The notes below the pieces were generated by a model, which did no database searches, was not told the DNA's origin, and saw nothing but the letters and a program-made list of their open reading frames with translations. From Bryum argenteum (taxonomy: Eukaryota > Streptophyta > Bryopsida > Bryales > Bryaceae): a stretch of 64,000 nucleotides of DNA. The translations under genes were made by a program, and so were the position numbers. The stretch covers positions 33,997,364-34,061,363 of the forward strand of contig CM073322.1 in NCBI GenBank assembly GCA_037043015.1. The letters are read 5' to 3'. Below are positions 23,362 to 34,576 of the stretch, one piece after another (the stretch's first letter is position 1; the number at the start of each line of letters is the position of its first letter).

Positions 23362-23954
23362 TTAACCCTTAATCGTCACGGGTGACCAAACTGGTCACCA
23401 AGGTCATTGTTTTTGCTTTTGGGGTCCGACACAGTGGTAGGGTGCAAATATTGTCCAAAGGCACCCCCATTCTTTTGTTTTTCCGAATCCAATGCTCCTT
23501 GCCGATCGCCTTATTGAGGTTTGTGTGATCCGCGCGAAATTGTAGGGGCCACGTGATCCCATGGTCAATGCTCTTTGACTTGGCCTTTCTTTTTATTTTT
23601 TTGACGATTTTTTTCCAAAATAATAAAAAGTCTTGATCTTTATCCCTATACCATGCTCTATGATGCCAATTTTCAGAAAAAATGATCCAAAGGGGGAAAA
23701 ACTAAAAAAGCAATATGATATTTCTCACTCATGATCAACAACCAAAACATTTTCTTCTCACCGGTGCCATTTTTTTAGTTTTTACCCGATGTGATTGATC
23801 TTTTTTGCATTGGTCACATCACCAAGTTACCTTGATAACCACCGTTTCCGATTCTCAAAATTGTTTTACCTTTAGTGCAGAAATAAGGCCAGAAGACAAT
23901 GAGGTTGCATTTCTCTCCAATTTGTGAAAAACAAGGATGTCAATTAAGGGTTAA
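23362..23954. mobile_element. TTAA-type element F, CCCTTAAT termini
   Basis: The ends are TTAACCCTTAATCGTCAC and, inverted from the other side, TTAACCCTTAATTGACATC, with 593 bp between outer TTAA edges. A perfect 8-bp-arm palindrome, GGTGACCA/TGGTCACC with a 3-bp centre, sits at 23381-23399 just inside the left end. Non-coding. The interior does not obviously match E1 to E10, so it is a separate subfamily. Confidence 0.65.
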
Positions 23955-24576
23955 CCCGTCAAAACTGACCTCGGAATTTTAAGCCTCTTTTTATTGTAAA
24001 CATTAAATTATAAATCTAATTGTAGATCTCAAAACAAACTTGAATTTTCTACTCACATACTAAAATTGATTCGTTGACTTATCCTTCTGCTATAATTATG
24101 ATGATATTCAAAGGGAGCTAAACTATTCTGCTATTGGGTCATTCCAAGCTTGCCTTAGTGCAATTTATGAGAACTTCAACATGGGCTAGTTGTCAAAATG
24201 AATACTACTTCCCGGCTGGGGGTCACCCGTTGTACCGTCTTTTTTTGCAATTGATACCCTTCAATTTGTCTTAAAAAAAAAATTAAAAAAATTAAAAATG
24301 AATACTACTTTGCACATTCCAAAAAAAAAAGAAAAAGAAAAACACAGAAAGGTTTGATAGGAATTCGAGGAACTTACTTAATAAGCTTTGAAACTAAAGT
24401 ATCACAAAAACTACATAATTTCTAAATCACATAATTTCTAAACCGGATATGTTCTTTTAGTGAAATGAACTCCCTCAAAGCTATTTACAGTTTTGAGGAG
24501 GGAGTAAGTAAGATCTGATTCTCTATCTCCAAAAGCTCCAGAAACCATTGAGGGTAACAAGAGCTTTCGGGGTTAA
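23951..24576 (-). mobile_element. TTAA-type element G, decayed
   Basis: Begins at the TTAA (23951-23954) that closes element F and ends CTTTCGGGGTTAA. The stretch 24000-24130 resembles copy E8: GTAGATCTCAAA, CTCACATACTAAAATTG and ATTATGATGATATTCAAAG. The middle, 24160-24480, is unrelated and may be an insert. The termini are poorly matched. Confidence 0.4.
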
Positions 24577-25431
24577 AGTGGTGTAAAGAAAAGCAGAAGG
24601 AGGTCGGTGATCGAGTGGGAGTGAATCACAAGATCACATGTGTGTAAGTAGATTGTTCCCAAATTGGGACAATGTACGACTGGGAGTGGGCACCCAAATG
24701 TATACGCCAGTTTTTGGCAGCACTACCGCACAAAAGGACAAAGCTCACATACGGAGCAAAATACGGTATCTTCAAAGCAGGCAATCGTGCAGATTGCAAG
24801 CGCTTTCACCATTATTTGCATACGGTACCAAATACCCCACTGCCCCCCTTTTTTTGTATAGAAAAAGCAGCGCTGTATTGGATGCTGGGTACGGTACGCA
24901 TACTTGCCTCTCAATGTACGACTCCACCAGGTGCATGATTGTGGCATTCGGATATTGTTAGGAATTCCTTTTTTGCATTTCGTACACCAAAATCAGGGCC
25001 CGGATCCTCCCCTTTGTCCCAAATCCTCCAGTGTCTTGGGGGGTCAAAAGCAATTTAACATGACCTCCGCTCAATCTTATTTTATTCCCATATTTTTTGT
25101 TATTTATTGGGGTAGTAGTGGTATAGGAGAACTGTGGCTCTTGCATTGACCTTGTGGGAATGACATTCATTCTTTCTTTCTTTCTGTTTCCAGATTAAGA
25201 CAAACCCACTTCACGGCTGGCTGGGTTCAAGGTCGAATTAATATTCCGTTAAGGGTATGTATTATTGATTGAAGTTCCGTGGATTTGCGTCAAAAAGGTG
25301 GAATTTATAATATCTTCGCCTATAATGGGTGCTGGTGATTTTATTTTTGTTTTCATTTTTAGAAGGTATTTTCATTACCTCCACTTTGTATTTCTGAAGA
25401 AAATCATAGTAGGCCAATGAAGTGGTGACTA
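24577..25431. other. spacer, no gene
   Basis: No gene recognised. Several open frames overlap at 24640-24960 but none carries a family motif. Confidence 0.45.
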
Positions 25432-25898
25432 CAGTCAACTCTCTATAAATGTTAATTCTGGAATAAGCTTTTTTTTCTCTTTACATTGATAGTATTGTTA
25501 AGAGTTAACATTTACAAATAAAAGTTCATGGTTTGGTTCAAGTGTATTCGTTTCAATGGATCAATACATTAATTGGATTTTTTTTTCAAAAACCTAACGT
25601 AAATTTTAATATTTATAAAATATTAACAATTTGAAGAATATAAAATTTATAATTTAGACGGATTTAAATTCTTGCAATGGAATTGAGAATCATAGAGCGC
25701 AACTTTAACATTGTACAAATGTTATCTTTTACTCATTTTTATTGTGGATTCATAGTGATGTATATCATCTGTTAACATTCATAAAATCGAATGTATATAG
25801 AGAACATTATCATTTGGCTAATATTTAACACATATAATTTTTGTAGCGTGCAATATGTGAGGAGCTGAAGAAAGTTAACATTTAGAGAGGGTTGACAC
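25432..25898. mobile_element. probable MITE with GTCAACTCTCTATAAATGTT ends
   Basis: AGTCAACTCTCTATAAATGT at the left edge is inverted at the right (GTCAACCCTCTCTAAATGTT read from the other strand), with two or three mismatches in about 22 bp. Related TAACATTT motifs recur inside and downstream (25760, 26610), so the true outer boundary may be different. Confidence 0.45.
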
Positions 25899-27756
25899 TT
25901 ATAGGTGTAACATTTGAAGAGGGTGAATTATAACAGTGAAAGTAATTTTTGTGCATGGGGAAAGTGAAAGGATGAAGCCAGTAGATATATCAAATCTGGA
26001 CTCTCCTACAAATTGTTGAGCATTTTAAAAGGTGAACTTACACTCTTATACGTAATTTTAAATGGTACCTTACAATAGGATCCTATAATGTTCTAGTTTC
26101 AAGATGTGTGTCCAGCCTCCCTCCATACTAGCTGAATTGAACAAAACTAACCGCAATTGTGCATTGACCTGAATAAATTTTGTTAACCACATCTTATAAA
26201 AAAAATTTAAAAAATACTCAATTACAATACAACACATCACTTTAAATCCATAATTTGAATGAAATAAAGTTAATTTTTGTACAATGTTAACGCTTGAAGA
26301 TCCTTGTGTGTTTTTGGGAGCTTGAAACCTCAAAATTGCGATTTTACACCTCTATGTACTCATGGAGTGTGAAACAATATTTTTCTTCCAACCAAAAGAA
26401 CTTGTACCTAAGACAAAATGGCAAAAGCTCCATTCGATCCTCTTGGATCTTTAGAAGTTAAAGTTGCGCCCCATGATCTTGAATCCTATTGCATGCATTT
26501 GAATCTGTTGCATGCATTTGAATTCGTTGCATGCATAGATTTTATAAATTTTGTATTCTTGAAGTTGTTAACAATTTTATAAATATTAAAAAAGACTTAC
26601 TCCCCATCAGATGAACATTTATAGAGGGTAGCAGAGTGTAGGATCAAGAACGGTAGAACCTTGAGGCTCTATCCTCTGTATTACAAACAAAAATCTCGTA
26701 GATGGACATGCACATAAGTTCGATGGATAAAAAATAACACATTGATGTTTGCAACATATTCAGAGCGGTTTTAGAGGCAAAACTATTGATATCTTTGGTT
26801 TAATTTTTCTATAAGTTCAAAATATCTTAACCAAAAGCCTCAGAGATCTGCTTGTCTCGCACTTAGAGACATTTTTTTGATGCATTTGTTCTGCATTAAA
26901 TACTGCATTAAAGCATGCAATCAATCTTCATCAAATTCAAACTCTAGTGTTTTGAAAGCTTTAGGTTTCTCTAAAGTCATGCACAAAACAAAATGTTGCA
27001 TTGTATTTATCCTAAAAATGTCAGATGAAATATTATAACGTAAAAGATATGCTATAGAATCAAATAAACAGTTACCGACAACATATGTATAAATTGTATT
27101 ATGCTGTAAATTACAATGTGATTATATTCCATTCGTAAGTGGCGTTGTTTTTTGCTTTTGTACAAAACATGAACTTGATTTTTTTTAAACCAATAATTTT
27201 AGTTTATAGAATTTTGTATTTAAACATGCAATATTTAAGCTCAATCACTAATATAATAAATAAAATTTCAACAAGAATTAAAATAAATGCACGATACAGT
27301 TTTAGCAAGACCGTAAACAAACAAATCAAAACAGTAGCAACATAAGCGTTTAGGTAAATGCGTTTGGCATAAGTGTTTGATGGAGGCGTTTGGCAAAAGC
27401 ATGTAAGATAAATCGTTCAAGCATTCATCTGCAGACGAAGAAAATGTAAAGCGTTTATCCGCAGATGAAGAAGTAACACAAGCATTGACATCATCACCAG
27501 CAACAACACATTTGTGAACCCCCAAAAGCCAATGTGCAAAAACGTCATTTTCTTACTGAAGTAGACAACAATCCACCTAATACAGAAGATATGCAATTCA
27601 ATGTCAAAAAATGTCAATTCATGTAATCTTACAACTTTAAAGAAATCACATTACCGAGCTTGTTTTGAATCTCGAACTCTAGTTGCATAAGTTGATGTGG
27701 AAATGAATATCATTCACAGTCAGAGCTTGACAAATCATGATATAGACTTCGGTGAT
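25899..27756. other. AT-rich spacer with small tandem repeat
   Basis: No gene. A 19 to 20-bp unit based on TTGCATGCATTTGAATC repeats about three times at 26489-26536. A GCGTTTGGCA-type motif is repeated near 27345-27475. Confidence 0.45.
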
Positions 27757-27859
27757 AAGGCTTTTATGGACCTCATGTGCCTTACATATTATGGCTTTTA
27801 CGGGCCTCATGGGCCATACAACTTATGGCTTTTACGGGCCTCATAGGCCATATAACTTA
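27757..27859 (+). repeat. 34-bp tandem repeat x3
   Basis: Three units of TGGCTTTTACGGGCCTCATG plus 14 bp, about 85 to 90 percent identical. Confidence 0.85.
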
Positions 27860-28394
27860 TACATTCATAAGGATAAGGTACTAGGGGGGGTTTATGAGAG
27901 AGGTTAGGGAGCTGGTAGGGTCTTATAGAGAATTTACAAAGCTGTACAATGACGGTATGTATGGCGAGGAAAAATATATAGTTTTAAAACAAAAGCATTT
28001 TATGTCTTGTAACTTCACATTGTCAATACCTCTATTTCCTGAATGATTTCAATACTTGGCTCTTGAAACTACCCACTATTAATGTAAGCCAAGACTTTTC
28101 ACTTTTTTTGACAATTGTAAGAAAAACAATATAGTACCTAAACTTTAACATGAGTATATATACTAAATCTCAATCAAATATTCCTGAGCATTTGTGAGAT
28201 TGAGTCATTGTAATGATCAATGTTTACATTCATGCAATATATAAACCTAAAGAAAAGTTTAATTCTTTATATGGAAGTAAGCAAAAATTCAAATACAAAG
28301 GCGTATTTTTTACAGTTAAAAAAAAAGAAAACAAAAACACAAATGAAGCATTGTCATTTAGGCGCTTCACATGTGTCAAGCGGTGATACTGGGT

Positions 28395-28697
28395 GTAAGC
28401 GGTCTTAGGGGCCACCTTATATGAGGAGGGTCCTATAAGTGGTCTTAGGGTCCCCTTCATATGAGGAGGGGCGTCCTCTAAGTCGTCTTAGGGGTCTCTC
28501 ATGTGAGGGAGGGGGGGTCCTGTAAGTGGTTTAGGGGCCGCCTAATGTGAGGGGGGGGTCTTGTAAGTGGTTTAGGGGCCCCTTAATGTGAGTGGGGTCC
28601 TATATGTCGTCTTAGGAGGCCCCTCATGTGAGGGGGGGGGGGGGTCTTGTATTTCAAATAAGTGGTCTTAGGGGCCCTTCATGTGAGGAGGGGTCCT
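28395..28697 (+). repeat. GC-rich minisatellite, about 50-bp unit x6
   Basis: Six imperfect units built on GTGGTCTTAGGGGCC, then CCTCATGTGAGG, a G-run and a TCCTGTAA block. The G-runs vary from 3 to about 13 bases, the pattern expected of replication slippage. It is followed at 28803-28858 by an almost pure purine (A and G) tract. Confidence 0.85.
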
Positions 28698-28920
28698 GTA
28701 CTTTTGCATAGATAGATAATGCAATGGCAATAGCAATTACATTGAGACGACAATGAGAATGATGTCGCAAAGGCCGCCTCAACTCGCACTTTGATGCTCT
28801 CAAGAAAAAAAAAAAAAAAGAAAAAAAAAGAAAAAAAAAAAGAAAAGAAAAGAAAAAACACATGATTACACAGACTCCGAGCATCAAACCCTAATTGCTA
28901 AGATTAATCGGAAGTGGTAC

Positions 28921-29003
28921 CCGTATGACTCCTCGAAGCTGAGGCTGGTAGCATTACGAATGTAGGTCTCATGAATTGCGTCCTCGTGAATCTTCCAGAG
29001 CGT
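28921..29003 (-). pseudogene. cullin-3-like N-terminal exon fragment
   Basis: A TGCAG acceptor is followed on the minus strand by 27 codons (TLWKIHEDAIHETYIRNA, then TSLSFEESYG) and a GG|GTACC donor-like end. Plant CUL3 reads TWKILEHAIHEIYNHNA and then SGLSFEELYR at this place, next to the same exon start. The match is about 60 percent over one exon only; the flanking CUL3 exons are not found within 1 kb on either side. CUL3 is the scaffold of BTB ubiquitin ligases. This is most likely a dispersed gene fragment, not a working gene. Confidence 0.6.
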
Positions 29004-30699
29004 CTGCATGAATTATTGAAGAACTAAGCTCTGCAATTTGAAAAGGAGGGAGGACGAGAGCAAGCAGGGGCTCAAACCCTACGGGAACAGCTGCCATCCG
29101 CTTCTCATCCAAGTCTCATCCACTTTCCATCTATTTTATGATAGTGCGAAAGGGGCTTGCGATAGGTCATTAGACTTTTGGGTGTGTTGATGGGGGAAGT
29201 CTTTACACAGTCTCTGCCTACGAGGACAGAGACAACAAATAACTTAGCAGCCAGTGGAAGAATGACTCAAACTTTGCAGGCATAGTGCGGAATAGACGCA
29301 GGGCAGGGACACTTGTACTCCATCGCCGGATGAGGAAAATCCACTGGATTTGCGTGAATCGAGTGGAGTGGTGGTACTCTTCTGTCCGTTATTGTGCATT
29401 GCTTTGAGGGACCACTTCACATTCCATTCCAAAGTGTCACAGAACATCGAGTAAGTTAAGTTAAGGAACAACCAGCACGCTCCATTTCTCCACCTTCTCG
29501 CCATTCTCCGCTTAGATCCCCACGAGCACCTTTCTTTGTGCGTAAAGTAAAACATGAATCATGTTTATCAACACACGTTTCCACGCCTAGTTTCTCAAAC
29601 TGGAAAGTTTTGACCTCTAGGTGTTCTATTCATGCATTGCATACTGACTCAAATATGCTCAATACCCGCCTTCTACGTCATGTGGTCATTGTTATGACCA
29701 AGAATGCAGTTCATGTAGTTTGGATTTAATCAATATTTGCTACATACAAGAGTGATTTTATAGTATATAAACATGAGGAAGAGTAGCATTACGGATTCCT
29801 CGATCATGAGTATGCTCGACAAACTCTTGAGGTTGATATGTTAGAAAATTTTCATTGTCTTGAAAATGCATAGTAGGTGTTTGAAGGAAAAGAGAAAGGA
29901 AAAGAACACGGCCTTAGTAAGTAATGTGTCACTTTCACCGTAACTTTATAAGCCATAACCACAGGTCATATGCAAGAACATATGTGTTACTTCACCCTTC
30001 TCTATCTATTTATGAAATGATTTGGAGGAAGGAGGGAGAGGAAAGAGGGAGAGGGAAATGGAGAAAGAAATGGTGTATAAAAAAGTTTTTTTGCTACTAG
30101 AACGCCTCCTTGTGAGATCTTGCGGGTTGATGGTAGATTGTAGTCACTTCATGTTGGCAATCAGAGTTTGAGTCCTTTCGGTCTCGTTAGAGCGTTTATG
30201 TGGCGTTGGCACTATCTAGCGAGTTATTGGGCAGGTAATGCAATCATAGGCCTTTGAATCTTAATTCAAGCCTAAAAAGTGGCTTCTAGCTGGGTGGCTT
30301 GTAAAATTTTTCACATGCAATAAATCGGTGATAATGTTTAGAATTTGTACCATGATAGCGCAATATGTACTTCAATGTTACAACATCTCATGATTAGGGC
30401 ATTTCCCACGAACGACTATAAAATAGGCTATATGTAGCCAAGTAGGAGCGGTTGCTAAATATAGAACCCCTATGAATTCATACCCTTTCTCAATGGACTG
30501 GTTGAATGACCTTGCTATATTTAGTTTTCTACGACACCATGACAAAAATTCAAAAAGTACGTGAAGTTAAAAAGTCCTAAACTTTTGAGGTTTTCCAATA
30601 GGCCGCATGAAAACTCTCAAACTTCAACTTAACTTGAAGTAAACGACATGTTTGAGTGGGAGTTGGATGGGTAGTCACGAGTTGTGGCAGACTGCTTCC
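29004..30699. other. spacer with purine tract
   Basis: No gene recognised; a 103-codon open frame at 29555-29244 has no family motif. A polypurine stretch lies at 30017-30078. Confidence 0.4.
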
Positions 30700-31110
30700 T
30701 TTGATTCTTTCACTTTTTTCATTCTAAAAACATCATTGCATAACCAATACCAAAGTAACGTGGATCAATAAAGCTCCAACTAGAACGTTGTTGGGATGAA
30801 TTTAAAGATCATGATCATATAAAAACAATTCCCTCAAAAACAATTGTTGGTTTCACATAATTGGCTTGCAATGGTAAGACATGCCTAATGTTTGAAAAAT
30901 CGAAACCAAAAGCTGTTTTCACTAAAATGCATGTCATTAATACTTTATACTATAGGTTTGCAATTTTTGTTACACATACTGGACTTAATTTGGGACCCAA
31001 AGCAAGTAATTTGGCCCGAAATGAAGTTTGGATGAAGGAGTTGAGGCTCTTCAAAGTTTTGCCCTTCTTCCAAAATGTAGAAAAACGACATTGGGGACGT
31101 TTAGGGGTAA
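30700..31110 (-). mobile_element. TTAA-type element copy E5, truncated
   Basis: In reverse complement it begins TTACCCCTAAACGTCCCCAA and follows the element at 32300-33280 through the hairpin, the AAGAGCC block and the GGTATTGG...ATGATGTTT block. Similarity is lost near 30700. The outer TTAA has decayed to TTAC. Confidence 0.55.
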
Positions 31111-32141
31111 AAGTTGGAAATATGGGTGTTCCTAAAATGGTGCCTTAGAGTAACCCCCTATAATGTTTGGAGTTAATACATGCTATTGTTGTATGCCAAA
31201 GCTATTATGTACCTGTAGGTGAAGATTACTAGAGCTCTATTTTCGGTACCGCACGATTATTGGTTGTTCTACTATACGGACATTGTAATTTTCTCACTTA
31301 CCGGTAGCAAGAATTTGTGAGGTTATCAAAAGACTAGCATTGGTTTTCCCAATTTGTAGTGAAGTATATAGTGTAAGTAGTTTTCATGAATGGAGATAGT
31401 AAGTGGAAGGATAGTCAAAGTGGCTTCACAAATTTTTGGCTCTTTGACAATTTGCTATGAATTTTTGAAGTTGGACTTATATGTGTTTCTAAATTGGTGC
31501 CCTTATTTGACACCCTATAATGTTTGGCATGACTACATGGTGCTGTTGACTTTGAAGCTATTATGTACGTGCGGGTTAAGAAGCCTGTAACTCCAATATT
31601 GGAACAACTCCAATTTTAGCATTCTCCCTTGAGACTATTATTAGTTTCTTCTATCCTACAAACTTGTTTATGATCAATTGGACATTTCACGTGAACATGC
31701 CTAAGTATTTCTAAACCGCTTTACCTCTTGAAATTAGGCATGAAGACGAAAAACTGCCCCTAAAGTTTCAAGGCACTATTTGCATGCTTATCCCTCAAAG
31801 CTGCTCTCTTTTAATGCAAGGTGAAAATTTTCATCTCATGATGTATTGTGAAGTATGTAACCATAGGATCTAGTACTTAACTTTTATAAGATTATGTACA
31901 CCAATTTTTGAAAAAAGTTCCTCACCGATTGTGAGATCATAACATTTAAAGTTGGAAAAAACTTTTTTTTGCTTGTGAAAAGAGAAAGCAATGTTTTGAG
32001 GGTCAAAAAAACCATTTTTACCATTTTAGAAGTAAATATGAATTAAGGCTCTTCAAATTCTTGTTCCTAGGTGATCTAGGAATATCTCTATGCAATTTTT
32101 ACTCTCATAGGACCCTTAACACCTAAATAAATGCATTATTT

Positions 32142-32268
32142 TCCACGTGGAGGTACACTAAAATTCAAATGCATAGGCATGTTCTTGTTAATAAAAAAGG
32201 CATTTGAAAATTCAATGCTTTGAAAATCCAAATAGTAAAGACATGCCTTAGTACCTCTACTACGTGGA
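32142..32268. repeat. inverted repeat inside element E7
   Basis: CCACGTGGAGGTACACTAA on the left faces TTAGTACCTCTACTACGTGG on the right about 125 bp apart. It is probably a small MITE or foldback insertion. Confidence 0.45.
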
Positions 32269-32299
32269 CAAGAAACAAAACTTGAAAAAAAGAAGATTC

Positions 32300-33280
32300 T
32301 TAACCCCTATACGTCCCTAAAGTCGAAAAACGACATTTTGGATGAAGGGCAGAAACTTTGAAGAGCCATAGTTTCTTCATTCAAACTCCGTTTTTGACGA
32401 AATCACTTTTGTTAGGTCACAAATCAAGACTAGTTTATGTGGTAAAAATTGCAGACTCATAAAATAAAGTATGAATAAATGGCATGGATTTTAGTGAAGG
32501 CAGCTTTTGTTTTTGGGTTTTCAAACATTTGGCATGTTTTACCATTGCAAGCCAATTATGTGAAATCTAAAATAGTTTTTCATGAATTTTTTTTTCATAG
32601 GTTTGATATTTAGATGCATCCCAACAACTTTGTAGTTGGGAGTTTTTTGATCTAGATAACTTTGGTATTGGCTTTGCGATGATGTTTCTACGATGAAAAA
32701 AGTGAAAAAATGGATGATTTTTGAAGAGCTAGATCTCCTTCATCCACCGTTAGATTTTGACTTTATTTTTTGGGATTGATTCCAATTATAGCCTATTCTT
32801 AGTGGTAGAAACCCTGACCCAATCGAGAATGTATTGAAGAAAAGGCATGGATTTGAGTGCGAGGGGTCTAGTTTTGGACTATCTTTCCTTTGTAAATTTT
32901 TTGGCAGTTTTCACGACTACAAGGCTACTATTTGAGCCAAGATGTTTTTTTGATGAATTTTTTTGGTGCAAGAGTGTCTTCGAGATGAAGATGAACAACT
33001 TTCTAGTTGTTGATTTTTTGATTGCAAATTTCATGTTGGTAGTATTTTCACTTCAAAGTGGAAATGATGGTATTTTGTAGCTTGTTTTGCGCACTAATAT
33101 GTTATGTTCTCGCAATCTATGAGGTCCCATGAGTCAAGTTTTGGTCCACATGATCTACTACAAGTCTATTACAAGTTTGTACGGTTGAGATCTGAATAGC
33201 TTATCTTTATTTTCATCTATATCACTTTTTTTGAAAATGAGTTTTTGGCTAAAAATACCCCAAGGACGTTTAGGGGTTAA
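32300..33280 (+). mobile_element. TTAA-type element E3, whole, nested in E7
   Basis: 981 bp. The ends are TTAACCCCTATACGTCC and, inverted, TTAACCCCTAAACGTCC (one mismatch in 17). A CGAAAAACGAC hairpin follows the left end. The sequence on either side, joined through a single TTAA, restores continuity with the related copy at 33571-34570. So the TTAA was duplicated on insertion. Non-coding; close relatives are E4, E5 and E10. Confidence 0.75.
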
Positions 33281-33570
33281 TTCTTGGTGAATTTTGAAGT
33301 AAGTGCTTTCTCATCAAATTTGGGTAGATTTTGAGAACAAATGAACATATACCACAAATTTTGAACATTTTTGGGAAGATTTTAAGTAGTTTCTTCAAAC
33401 TTTGACCATGCATATCTCCTAAAGTATGAGGAATTATGAGAAATTCTGAGGCATGTAAAAGGTATGGAAAAGCTCTACAACCGCAAAAGGTTTCAAAATA
33501 ATGTGAACAAAACGAAGTAACTTAGAAGCAGATCTTAGCCAAATCGGCCCAAAACAGGTCTTATGATACC

Positions 33571-34570
33571 TTGACCCCTAAAGTTGGTTGAGGACATGTT
33601 CGTTTTTACTTTTGTCGGTCTCTTATTTCCTAATTTTAGCTTGTACAAATTTAAATTTTTTGCAGATTGTACAATTCTAATTGCAATTCTTCCATACCTT
33701 TCCAAAAAGTCATTTCACACTTCAAAATTTCTTAGACTCTAGGAGATATTCACGGTCTTAGTTTGAAACATTGTTTGAAATTTGCCCAAAATTGCCCAAA
33801 CTGCGGTATATGCTCATTGATTCCCCAAATCTGCCCGAAAGCAATTAAAATGCAGAAATCTGAAAAATTCACCAAAAATTGAATTCCAAGTTTTGGTCAA
33901 GTTTTGTTTTTGGTACGTGTGAAGAAAGTTCTAAGGCATAGTTTCACCACTCAGATTTTCAATCCAATTATTTTTCATTAGCTGATTTTATTGTCAAAGG
34001 CTCGCCTTTGTACATGAATTTTAGCATACCTCCATGTGAAAATTCAAGAATCCCTTTGGTTTCATAGGTTGCATGTGCGTAAAACTTGCACTAGCATGTT
34101 CCTAATCAACTCACCTAGGGACAAAAATTTAGAGAGCCTTATATCAAATTTTCTACCAAAAATGGTTTATTTGGTCCTCAAAAAACTAGTCACCTTTCAA
34201 CAACAAGGGGAAAAAACTTTATCTCCAACTTTGAATATTACGATCTCACAATTGATAAGGGATTGGAATGTGAGATTTAATATGCACATACAAACACAAG
34301 CCAAGTACCAAATCCTATGTCAACACACCTAAAAATTTGTCAAAATTTGAAAATTTTCACCTTGCAACAAAATAGGGTAACTTTTGCCAGGTTGAATATA
34401 AACTCTACATACATACTAAAATAGATGGGCTAGATGGACTAAATAATAGAACTGCTTCATTAATTCTAAGAAATGCTTCTATGTATTTTGGAAAGACGCC
34501 TAGCACTTGGTTGGTTTTGCAGTTTTAAGACTTACTGGCAATTTAGAGGGCAGTCGACTTTAGGGGTTAA
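33571..34570 (+). mobile_element. TTAA-type element E2, whole, nested near end of E7
   Basis: 1000 bp. The left end is TTGACCCCTAAAGTTGG and the right, inverted, TTAACCCCTAAAGTCGA. It appears to sit in the TTAA that lies within the CCCTTAA terminal repeat of E7. No coding frame; related to E6 and E7. Confidence 0.65.
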
Positions 34571-34576
34571 GGGTAA

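Larger units (their letters stand above)
31753..34576 (-). mobile_element. TTAA-type element copy E7, host of two nested elements
   Basis: Read on the minus strand, three separated blocks reconstitute an element of the same family as 33571-34570: 34576-34571, 33570-33281 and 32299-31753. The blocks 33570-33281 and 32299-32000 match consecutive parts of that element, for example CCATACCTTT...GGAGATAT...TATGTTCATT, then CAAGTTTTG, then the CACCTAGG...AAAATGGTTT part. The ends are eroded: CTGCCCCTAAAGTTTC at 31754, and TTACCCTTAAGG on the other side. It has no coding capacity. E3 and E2 lie inside it at TTAA sites. Confidence 0.6.

Noticed and set aside
28395-28697. CRISPR-like array
   Set aside because: Units are contiguous and variable with no spacers; a eukaryotic minisatellite.
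30861-31148. 95-codon plus-strand open frame
   Set aside because: Lies in transposon copy E5; the same region in sister copies has no matching frame.
2651-34570. LTR retrotransposon or virus-like origin for the 1-kb repeats
   Set aside because: Ends are inverted, not direct, and no gag, reverse transcriptase or capsid-like coding is visible anywhere in the window.
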